Assembly: GCA_025531455.1 (NCBI GenBank)
Contig: JAMYHL010000034.1
Location: forward strand, 370,037 to 434,036
Length of the DNA stretch: 64,000 nucleotides
Direction of reading: 5' to 3'
Source of the DNA: Apiotrichum sp. Y4204
Taxonomy: Eukaryota; Basidiomycota; Tremellomycetes; Trichosporonales; Trichosporonaceae
Under the pieces are notes generated by a model that was not told the origin of the DNA, made no database searches, and saw nothing but the letters and a program-made list of their open reading frames with translations. Both the position numbers and the translations under genes were made by a program. Below, piece after piece: positions 24,358-32,572 of this stretch. Numbering within the stretch: the stretch's first letter is position 1; every line of letters begins with the position of its first letter.

Positions 24358-24797
24358 ATGGCCGGTTCTTCGTCAAGCCTACCCCTTCCCCCTCCCCTTC
24401 CCCCACGCCTACCCCAACCGTCGGAAAGTGTGGACCTTGAGCCCCACCTTGCACATCTTCCGAAGACCCCTGCCAACCGGGGCATTGGACACGTCCATGG
24501 TCTCGTCTATACTGCTCTGCGACTGTCGAGCCGGTTTGTCTCTCTTGAAGGCGACTATGGTCCCCTGATTCCACACACGGGGTTCCAAATGGTTGTTCCT
24601 CTCGTCAACGGGTAAGTTCATAAAGTTCGCGAAAGGAAAACAGCTGATCATGAAGCGACATCCGGAGGATTCCCTCCACCCATGTGTCCACAGCTTCTGC
24701 GCCAGGCCACATTTGTGCATTCCTGACCGTCCTATCGGAGCTCAGTGGCTGTATGGGTGAAGGCCTTGTCTTCAGTCGCAGAAGTGGTCAATACAAC

Positions 24798-25142
24798 TCA
24801 GACGACCATCAAGACCGCAGATGTTGTGGTCCGTGCACGAGCTGGAGGTCGTCCGGGGGCCATCTTTTCTTCTAGCGCGTACTGCACGTCGGCAGCCGTG
24901 GCCGTTCCACCTGGGCATGACCCGCTTAGAAGGTGATCTGTGATGTTTGGTGGGTTCTTCCTCGTACCACAGCGCACGCATTGGTAATAACCGCCAGAGG
25001 GCAACATGGAGGGACCCAGCTGTCGGCCAGAAGGTTGGCGCGGGGGAGGTCGGGGTTTTGTCGGAAGAAGAGGGGGTCCAAAGTATATGTAGCCTACATC
25101 GCTGGATTCCGGTACTTCGTCGTCGTCCTCAACAAGGGGCAC
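24798..25142 (-). CDS. Small ORF with C2HC-like motif inside copy A' insertion
   Basis: A 114-aa minus-strand ORF spans the stretch that interrupts copy A' exon 2. It has an acidic start, a Pro-rich segment and a possible zinc-binding pattern C-x2-C-x12-H-x6-C (CVRCGTRKNPPNITDHLL, then SGSC), loosely like BED or C2HC fingers. No family is assigned. Its 3' end overlaps remnants of copy A' exon 2, so it may be chance. Expression or relatives elsewhere in the genome would be needed to call it a gene. Confidence 0.25.
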   Translation of the reverse strand: MPLVEDDDEVPESSDVGYIYFGPPLLPTKPRPPPRQPSGRQLGPSMLPSGGYYQCVRCGTRKNPPNITDHLLSGSCPGGTATAADVQYALEEKMAPGRPPARARTTTSAVLMVV

Positions 25143-25432
25143 ATCTGGGTGTCAGCCCAAACATAGAAGTTGTCAGCTACAATACAGTATGGTACTGTAC
25201 ATTGCGATTTTCCAGTGGTTCTATTACGAATTACGAGATAACACCATGCGTTTTAGAACCTTGACTACTTGGTCGATGCAGGACACTCCCCCGTTAATCT
25301 TGACCCTTGGGGCTTAGAGTAAGCATGTTCACTAAAGGAAAATGGCGATGCCGTGGACAATTGCCACGATGTACGAGCAGATAAGAGGTAGGTACATATA
25401 TACGTATGTATATGATTTGACCATGACACTTA

Positions 25433-25920
25433 CAGTAGTCGAAAGGTATTTGGTTGTCTAGTGGCGCGTTCACACAGTACCACCCCTAATTTGAAACCTC
25501 ATATCTTCTTTCACAGATCTCCAACAATGATGCAGAGAGGTGGAAAACGTAGCCAAAAATCGGAACAAGAGCCCCTCAAAAAATCAGATACATGCATAGC
25601 TTCACAAGCCTGGGAGAGTAGAAACAACTTCAGAAAAATGCCCAAAAATGCCAAAAAATGCGAAAATACCTGATATGTCGCATCAGTAGGGTCAGAATTG
25701 TCAGTGTGGCACCTCCTTACTTTCTCATTATCTTCATATCTTCTGCAATGCATGTACAAACCGCACAAAACTTGCATAGAATGCTCTCTGGGTATGCCGG
25801 ATGCTGATGGTGCATTGAAAACTGCATGGTGTCATTCAAAATTTTGAGTGGAACTAGGTAGAAGATGGGTGTCCAGGGTGGGAAATGACGGAAAGGCAAC
25901 TGAATACCTTTCGACTACTG
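25433..25920. mobile_element. Tc1/mariner-type MITE in a pseudogene intron
   Basis: A 488-bp non-coding element with terminal inverted repeats. The left end is CAGTAGTCGAAAGGTATT; the right end is its reverse complement, AATACCTTTCGACTACTG. The pairing extends to about 27 bp with three mismatches. A TA dinucleotide flanks each side (25431-25432 and 25921-25922), matching the TA target duplication and CAGT start usual for Tc1/mariner elements. The inside is AT-rich with no long ORF, so it would be non-autonomous. It sits in the third intron of copy A', enlarging it to 545 bp against 50 bp in copy B. Confidence 0.75.
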
Positions 25921-26082
25921 TACGTTACTGACGTTTCACAGGCTCACAGGGCGAGACTGTCCATGGCGATGAGATCGAAAGTATCTCTTGTGTCCAGGCT
26001 CCACAGGTCGTTCTCGTGTTCGAGCAACAAGTCAGCCCGCTCGGTGCCCACTACAACGTGAAGTTCTTTGCCTCTGCGTAGA

Positions 26083-26102
26083 GATGAATGCACGAAATAA
26101 AC
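26083..26102 (+). promoter_or_regulatory. Upstream element shared by Spo11-like copies (copy B)
   Basis: GATGAATGCACGAAATAAAC lies 69 bp before the copy B ATG and is followed by a CT-rich run (TCTTTCTTTCTCTTCTC). It matches elements before copies A' and E. Its function is unknown. Confidence 0.4.
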
Positions 26103-26171
26103 GTCGTCTTTCTTTCTCTTCTCTTTCTTCTACCAGCGTTCTTCACTTTTTGCTTCCAACACTCAAGTAAC

Positions 26172-26251
26172 ATGTCAGCCTCATCACCTTCCTCCAGTAT
26201 ACCGCCTACATCAAACCCCCCCTTCTCCTCCAGCCCACCCCCCTCCTGCAG

Positions 26252-26287
<36 letters not shown>

Positions 26288-27599
26288 GTCCCTTACTGCA
26301 GCGCCACAAGCGGCGCAAAACCTCTGGCGACGAGCCCCGTAGAACCGTCGACGGCCCCCGGCAGGTCGTCGACTACGAGCCTCATCTAAACTTCCTGCCG
26401 ACGACGCCTGATGCCCAGGGCATCAGGCATGTATACGGGCTCATCTACGCGATCCTGCGCTTCACCGCGCCGTTTGTGGCACTGGAGGGGAATTATGGCG
26501 AGGTGAGCCCGCACACCGCTATTAACGTCCAAATCTCTCCCGTCACCGAGTAAGTTTGTGATGGAAGCCAAACTGATCATGAAGGGACGGTGAGACGAAG
26601 ATCATCCCTGCCGCAAACACCGCGAAGGATACAGCCTCCAAGCAGATCCTTGGTCTCCTTGTGCTCCTCTCGGAGCTCGGTGGTTGCATGGGTCTTGGGC
26701 ATTTGTTTAGCCGCAGAGCCGGCATGTACAATGGCAAAGAGTATTACAACTTGGCCGAAAATACGATCTACGATGTAAGTACTCTGTGACATGTGGGACT
26801 GGAAACTCATGCGCTTCAGAATTTGAACGCCTTGGTGGATGCCGGACACTCCCCCATTAATCTTGGAGTGAGCATGCTGGCTACTGGAAAGTGGAAATGC
26901 CACGGCCTCACGATTACCACCATGTTCGGCCAGACCATGTCTGATGAGGTAGGTACAGTACATATATGAGCCTGATGTACAGTACTGACTTCTCACAGGG
27001 CGACATGTGCCACGCCGACGAAATTAAGAGCATTCGATGTGCCAACGCTCCCCAAGTCATCATAGTCTTCGAACACCCAGTGAGTACGCCCTGACAAGTA
27101 ATGTTCTGTGGCTGACAAGCAGCAACTGGCCGAAGCAATCACGAGAGGGCTTAACTCTATCCTTCACGGCCTCAAAGACGGTGTTTCAGTCATGATTATC
27201 GGAACACGCGGAACCCCCGATTTTTCCACTCTTTCCTTCATGCGTTTTGTGGCCAAGACATTTCCTCGCGCCTCCTGGGGCGTCCTTGTGGACATGGACC
27301 CAAGCGGCCTCAAAATTCTTACCGACGTCAAGAAGATTGTTCCTGGTCGCGTGGAATGGTTGGGGCTTCGGCCCAGCCACTGTCGGGAGCTCGATGTCGA
27401 CCTTGTAGTCGGGCAACCCCTGTCCAAGTCGGAAATATCGCAAATTTCTCAAACAAAACGCGACTTCAAGGACCTCACGGAGGAGCTGGATCTCCTCAAG
27501 AAGCAGAAAAGAAAATTGCACCTGGCTTCGATCGACATGATGGACTCGACCGCTTTTTGGTTTCAGCGGTGCTCCCCGTCGGATGAGGAAACTGTTTGA
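26172..27599 (+). CDS. Spo11-like copy B, most complete member (one-base frame break near start)
   Basis: Divergent relative of Spo11 / topoisomerase VI subunit A. Model: join(26172..26549, 26585..26774, 26820..26948, 26999..27079, 27120..27599); introns of 35, 45, 50 and 40 bp. A Ser/Pro-rich start runs into a 34-C tract. Downstream come VVDYEPHLNFLPTTP; the tyrosine motif FSRRAGMYNG, aligned with the Spo11 (T/S)xRDIxY block; NLNALVDAGHSPINLGV; the TOPRIM glutamate block VIIVFEHP; VMIIGTRGTPDFSTL; the metal-binding pattern VDMDPSGLKIL; WLGLRPSHCREL; and a tail resembling Spo11's end (PLSKSEIS...EELDLLKKQKR). Candidate catalytic residues (Tyr, Glu, Asp-x-Asp) are present. Exons sum to 3n+1: the ATG frame and the domain frame differ by one base across the C tract. 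It may be polymorphic, a sequencing error, or a young pseudogene. Confidence 0.72.
26252..26285 (+). repeat. C34 homopolymer inside copy B
   Basis: Thirty-four consecutive C residues encode polyproline in the N-terminus of copy B. The tract is one base away from a length that would keep the start ATG in frame with the conserved domains. Such tracts slip readily in replication and are also prone to sequencing error. Confidence 0.9.
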
Positions 27600-27843
27600 C
27601 CCACCCAAGCTCCCACCAGCTGTCCCACTTCCTCCACAGGTCCGTCGCGACGTGAAGATAGCTCGCGAATATTGGTCGAGCATCGCCAACCTCCCGGACC
27701 TGACGATCGAGGATCAACACAACCCGGCGGCTCCAAAACTTCCGGGCCAGCCCTCACGTGTTGGAAAGGGAAAAATGAAAACAGGGAAGAAGACAGCCAA
27801 GGGCAGGAAAAGTCGTAGACGAACCAGCAATAGCTCTCCTTAA
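27583..27843 (+). other. Overlapping basic C-terminal ORF after copy B
   Basis: An 86-codon open frame, offset from the copy B TOPRIM exon, runs through its stop and encodes a plausible protein tail: Pro-rich, then VRRDVKIAREYWSSIANL, then a Lys/Arg-rich end. It looks like a real C-terminus separated by a frameshift or an unrecognised intron. No clean donor/acceptor pair was found to join it. Confidence 0.35.
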
Positions 27844-28778
27844 AAACAACGCGGCAGTGCGTAGCAGGGAGAGTGATGGTTAGGTGGGTCGGATCAAACA
27901 TAGACCAAGCGCCTAGCTGACCGCTTAGGTCGCGTGGTTTACTGCACTTCACTTCATGGTTGCCAGTTGTCATTGCCTGTCGGTCTTGTGTCCGTTTCCG
28001 TTCTGTACCACACTCTTTAAAGAGCCCTCCGCTTCTGTGCGCTCTGTGCGTAAACGTAAACGTGAGGCCGCGCGGCCGCGTGAGGGGCGCAGTGTTGTAG
28101 TTGCAAAATACAACGCGATGAGATTAGTAACGTCCGATGCATGTTATCTTTGCCTGAAAACCCAACAAACTTTATCTAGTGGAGGATCTGAGTACGGCAG
28201 TCAACTCAGCTGCTGCCAGCACGATGCAGATTGCTCGTATGGGAAGACACTGAGAGTAACAGCTTTAACAGGAACATTCTTTGCGTGTCCCAACTGCCTA
28301 GACCTCTCCACGTAGCGATACTGTGGCGCTGCAGGGGTGTGGGGCTGTCGACTGGCCCCATGGCCCCGAGCTCCTGCGTAATAGCCTCCCTCCCTCTCAC
28401 GCCCTCAGCCATCTTGCGCCATCAGCTTGACTTGGGTTGTAAAAGCCAGCATAGAACCATTAGCTGTAGTCTGGTCGTTTCGACTTACAGTAGACTTATC
28501 CTGACGCATGGGCCTCCTGGCCAGTTCTGGGGTAGAGATCGACCCTAAAGGAGCCATACTGAGCAGCTGCGATACAGATACGCTACAATCACGATGCAGG
28601 TGTATGCTACAATCTTGAGTGTGCTGGCTAGACATACAGGCCAGTCACCGAATGCTTTTAGGGCGCTGTCCTTCAGTACGCTGTCTTTCGGTACGAGATG
28701 CCAGCACTATGGAACCACGCACATCACAGTGAGCACACCCGTCACCCTCGATGCTTCAAGCTGATTCTCAAACCATTG
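27844..28778. other. Gene-free interval after copy B
   Basis: 935 bp without recognisable genes. Near 28580-28629 it has a stretch resembling 37478-37520 (a doubled GCTACRAT motif followed by TCTTG and GTGTGCT). Otherwise nothing was seen. Confidence 0.4.
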
Positions 28779-28945
28779 TGGTGCCTATGGTACAGCAGTT
28801 AATAGACCTACAGCATTTCTGGCGTCTTAGTACCAGCTGCCCGACGGCTCTGAGCCTGGAGGACCTGTGTTCAATTCCCGTGTCCGGACACGGTCGAGTT
28901 GATTTGCGTCTTCGGACGCCCAGGTTGCTGCAAAGCACACCACAA
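28779..28945 (+). repeat. tRNA-like dispersed repeat, copy 1 (SINE candidate)
   Basis: About 167 bp that aligns along its length with 29737-29893. It carries an exact pol III A-box match (TGGTACAGCAG, 28788-28798) and a B-box match (GTTCAATTC, 28869-28877), 70 bp apart, too far for an intronless tRNA. A perfect hairpin GCGTC-TTCG-GACGC follows near 28906-28919. No foldable mature tRNA could be drawn. The best reading is a tRNA-derived retroelement or structured pol III RNA remnant. Confidence 0.5.
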
Positions 28946-29160
28946 GTCGTATCAGACGAGGCTGGTCGACGGTAAAACACAAAAAATATTATTTTTCCTA
29001 TTCTGCTGAGATATAGCTATCTGGCTAGCTGGCTTGCCGCGCTGGCCGCGATTGACGCAAGAAGGCCTGGCACCGCAAATGAGTTGGACAAGAATGTTGA
29101 ACAAGCTTAGTCCCTCCAGCGTGAAACGGAGACCATGCGCCGCACAGATTCTTTTCTCTC

Positions 29161-29393
29161 CCCAGCCAATATCGTGACTTCGATGACTTCAAAGTCAGGA
29201 TACACACCAGCAAGGACCCGTCCAACGGTGATTGTCAGCATCTGCCAGCGAAACGAGGATCTCTCCCAGGAGGCCAGGAGATGGTCTTTCTTCTGGAGAG
29301 GCTGAGTCTGTCATTTGGCAGGTGTATCGGTGACGGGACCAGTCGGCGTTTGTTTTCGAAAATGTCAAGCCTTCATCAACGCTCAACCACGCC
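29161..29393 (+). pseudogene. Spo11-like 3' fragment F1
   Basis: Nucleotide-level similarity to the 3' end of copy C (31459-31690): the CCCAGCCAAT(A/G)TCGTGAC block, GAAACGAGGATCTC near the middle, and GGTGACGGGACC...TTTTCGAAAATGTCAAGCC at the end. Several indels break the frame. It corresponds to the C-terminal helical tail after the TOPRIM domain. Confidence 0.65.
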
Positions 29394-29736
29394 AATCGTC
29401 GACACGAATCAGAATCACCTAAGAAACGCCCGACTTGCCCCCAATGCTCGGCCCGCCCGAGACCTTGCGTTGGGACATTGTTACCGTGTTGGTCTCCGCG
29501 TCGGAGGTTCCGCCCAATCATTGTGGTGCACTGAATTTGTGTCCCAGAATAAACGTCGTGCCCCAGCAACCGACTATACACCTGGACCTCCTCGACCGGA
29601 CCCTCCTTAGTCCAGCATACGCCCTCCCTAACATTGTTCAAGTGTTTTATCTTGTATCTTTTAGACATTGGAGAGTCATAAACACACCCTGTCGACATTC
29701 TTACGTGAGCGCTTCAGCCCCAAGACAGGCATGCAG

Positions 29737-29893
29737 TGGTGCCCAAGGCACAATGGTTATCAGATGTATACGGACGTCTTTTGTACCATTTGCCCAAAGG
29801 CTTCAGCCGGGGAGGGGGACCTGCGTTTGATTCCCGAAGCCGGAATTGATTTGCGTCTGCGGACGCCGCGGGCTGCTGCACAGGACACCACAT
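29737..29893 (+). repeat. tRNA-like dispersed repeat, copy 2 (SINE candidate)
   Basis: Second copy of the element at 28779. Its A-box region AGGCACAATGGTTATC resembles a tRNA D-arm. The B-box is GTTTGATTC (29825-29833), one base from consensus. The hairpin GCGTC-TGCG-GACGC is retained. The shared end (CTGCTGCA...ACACCAC) marks the 3' boundary of both copies. It lies upstream of fragment F2, as copy 1 lies upstream of F1. Confidence 0.5.
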
Positions 29894-30012
29894 GTTTTTT
29901 AAACCTGTTGAGATAAGCCACAGACATGTACAGACAGCGGAGACGGCGGCGGCGGCGCGTTTTACTGCGTGGGAAACTACCCGTAACCCTCGCTGCCGCT
30001 GCCGCATGTACA

Positions 30013-30100
30013 GTAAGGCAAGCGTCTTGGTGACGGGATCTGTCGGCGTTTGCTTCGGGAGATGTCGAGCTTTTATCGTTGTTGCACCACGACAACCGTC
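30013..30100 (+). pseudogene. Spo11-like 3' fragment F2
   Basis: Short stretch matching copy C around 31607-31690: AAGCGTCTTGGTGACGGGAT, then TGTCGGCGTTTG and ATGTCGAGC. It is a remnant only, with no usable frame. Confidence 0.55.
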
Positions 30101-30401
30101 GAACCCCATCGAGATCAACTTTAAACAGTCCGAAGCTGTCGTCGTCGCAACAAGTAAGTTGCATAGAGTAGTCTACAACGACTGGCGGTACTCATACACG
30201 GTGGAGCAAGGGACGGCGCAGAGAGTGGCGGTACGAGCGGCGGCGGAGGGATCATCGTCAACAGGAGCTGCCACCTTGTACAGTAGCCTGAGGCCGTCTC
30301 TGCGGGTAGTGGTACAAACCGGACCTGACTTGTTTTCCTTTGGAACAAACTTCATTTGTCTTCCTCTTCTCATCTTTCTTCCAACCTTCCATACTTCCAC
30401 G

Positions 30402-31706
30402 ATGTCCACCCCTCCAAGCTCCCCTCAAACTACGCCACCCAGCAGCCCCCAGCCCCCTTTGGAGGCCTCGCCAAGCAGTGGACCCCGAGCCACACTTGCC
30501 TTATATCCCAAACAACCCCATGAACCGTGGCATTCGCCACGTTTACGGCATTGCTCATGGGATCGTTCGCCAATCTTCTCGGTTTGTGGAGTTAGAGGGC
30601 GGCTACGGGGACACCGTCCCCCACGCCCAGATCAATATCGTCATCCCGTCCGCTAATGGGTGAGTCTATCGTAAGGGGGAAACTAACCAGGGAGGGAGAG
30701 CCGGACGATCCCGGCGCAGAACTCCTCCGAGAACTCCGCCGCCTCACAAATCCTGAGTTTGCTGGTGATGGTCTCGGAGCTGAGCACCTGTATGGGACTC
30801 AGCCTTTCGTACGCCCGTCGCTACGGGGGCTACAATGGCCAAGACACTCACAAACTTGCTCAGAAGGCGGCGTACCAGGTGAGTACTTTGCATCAAACAA
30901 GGATTTATCTCACGCTCCTCAGAATGTCGACTACCTGCTTGAAGCAGGCCACTCACCCGTCAGCCTAGGGGTGATCACGACTACTGGGTTTGATGGAGGT
31001 GTGCAAACACCACCATTCACACTCTCTACAATCAGAGGCTGTATGAGGAGGTATGTTTTAGACTTAGATTCACCCCCACTGACCTTGCACAGGCGGAGAT
31101 CTGCCACGCCGACGAAATCACCTGCATTGAGTGCAGTGCGGCCCCTGAGGCCATTCTGGTCTTTGAGCATCAGGTGAGTGCCCCGGACAGCCTGATTTAC
31201 ATACATTACTGACCGGCAGCTCCTCTTAGACGCAATGATGAAGGGGCGAAATTCCCTCCTCACCGGCAACGCTCGCGTTATGTTCGTCGCGACCCGCGGA
31301 AGGGCCGACTCTACTACGCTGAGCTTTCTCGGTAAAATGGCTGGAGACTTTTCCCATGCGTCTTGGGGTGTTTTGTGCGACATGGATGCCAACGGTATCA
31401 GCCTCCTTATCGCCATTCGGAAAATCGCCCCCAACGCAGAATGGGTGGGACTACGGCCCAGCCAATGTCGTGACGTCAAAGTCAGGACCAAAACGGGCCA
31501 GAAACCTTCGAACGCCGATCGTCAGCAGCTTGAACGCGTCGGTCAGGAAAACGAGGATCTCCTCGAGGAGATGGAGCTACTGCTGAAGCGAGGTCGTGGC
31601 TTTCATCTAGCAAGCGTATCAGTGACGGGATCTGTCGGCATTTGGTTCGAAAATGTCGAGCCTTCATCGACGCTCCACCACGCCCGTGGGAAGGCGAGGA
31701 ACAGCC
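30402..31706 (+). pseudogene. Spo11-like copy C (full-length layout, frameshifted)
   Basis: Exons as in copy B: 30402-30659, 30695-30878, 30923-31050, 31093-31173, 31220 onward; the first intron is 35 bp and exon 4 is 81 bp, as in B. A Ser/Pro-rich start (MSTPPSSPQTTPPSS) is one base out of frame with VDPEPHLPYIPNNP and GIRHVYGIAHGIV. The tyrosine exon is intact (YARRYGGYNG). Exon 3 has a second frameshift. The TOPRIM exon is an intact 591-bp frame: LVFEHQ, VMFVATRGRADSTTL, CDMDANGISLL, WVGLRPSQCRDV. It keeps Glu and Asp-x-Asp but has lost the Pro after Asp. The 3' end runs straight into fragment D. It is probably a pseudogene, although the TOPRIM part could be expressed alone. Confidence 0.7.
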
Positions 31707-32012
31707 AACCATGGGACATCTCCCCCGCAATGACACCAATACTCACGGTCTCAGTGAGGAGTCGATTCAAAACGACGTGGAGGTCCTGCTCGACGAGGGA
31801 CATTCCCTGAAAACGTCACGAGAAAGGGGGGGAGGTGGGAATGCACGGATACGACGCTTAGCACCATGTGTGGTCAAGTCGCGGTGGAAGAGGTATGTAC
31901 AATGCATGTGAAGCTGACGTTGCTCAGGGGGAGGTTCCAAATGCGGACGAAGTCATCCACATCCAAAGCCGCAACGCCCATTAGGTTGTCATTGTATATA
32001 CAGCCTTGTAAA
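31707..32012 (+). pseudogene. Spo11-like fragment D fused to copy C
   Basis: Similar to copy B from the end of exon 2 to exon 4: TMGHLPRND, GLSEESIQNDVEVLLDEGHS (B: NLAENTIYDNLNALVDAGHS), then a W-rich block, a retained intron (about 31892-31927) and GEVPNADEVIHIQSRNAH. Stops follow. The tyrosine segment is deleted, and the intron that B has between TIYD and NLN is absent here. Confidence 0.6.
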
Positions 32013-32572
32013 CCGTCGAGCCGATCAGTGTTTTGTCGAGGAGCCACAAAAACCATCCTCCGAGATATCGCGGCCGCCGAGTTTTTATTCATCATGCATG
32101 CAATAGAGCACCTAGACCTCCCAAACTTGCCAGGACGATTCAAAGGACCCTTATGTACGTTTATAAAATGCTTGCAGCGCTCTTTGCACTCAATATGGGA
32201 AATAACCTCCGCCAGCCTTAATGACTGCCTCTAGCCCTCTATAGTCTTCGGGCACACCTTCACTGCACAGTGGCGACCATGGCAAACTCCCTGAATTTAA
32301 TCAATGGTCAACTTCTGGACATGCTCTGACACGCGTCAGAATAGCTCTGCTGTCAGTGTCTGCACAGGAGCAGGTGCTGCCCAAGAGCCAAAATTCCTCA
32401 AAGATGAGGAATTGTTTGATTTTTGTACATTAACAGCGGATTTATGAACATTGCGCTACGGTGTTCTTCCGTATGACGATCGACAATGGGTGGTGACGAC
32501 GTACTGTAGGCAGCGGGGCCTGTCGCTCCTGGCGGGTTAGCGAAAGAGAGCCTTCTTTCACCCACCTCAATC
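32013..32572. other. Gap after fragment D
   Basis: 560 bp with no recognisable gene. It probably includes the 3' UTR of the minus-strand gene starting at 33492. Confidence 0.4.

Larger units (their letters stand above)
24358..26030 (+). pseudogene. Spo11-like copy A', disrupted pseudogene
   Basis: Degenerate member of the Spo11-like family. Exon 1 (24358-24611) is intact and in frame with its ATG: a Ser/Pro-rich start, then VDLEPHLAHLPKTP and GIGHVHGLVYTALRL. A 43-bp intron leads to exon 2 with the tyrosine motif FSRRSGQYNS. From about 24825 to 25240 the homology is replaced by unrelated sequence. Exon 3 resumes at about 25258 (NLDYLVDAGHSPVNL) but has two frameshifts and stops. Its following intron carries a 488-bp MITE. 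Exon 4 (25950-26030) retains the Glu-bearing block QVVLVFEQQ. The TOPRIM exon is absent; copy B's leader follows directly. It cannot encode a full protein. Confidence 0.72.

Noticed and set aside
28779..29893. Functional tRNA genes at the two tRNA-like repeats
   Set aside because: Box spacing of about 70 bp and poor acceptor/T-stem pairing do not give a cloverleaf.
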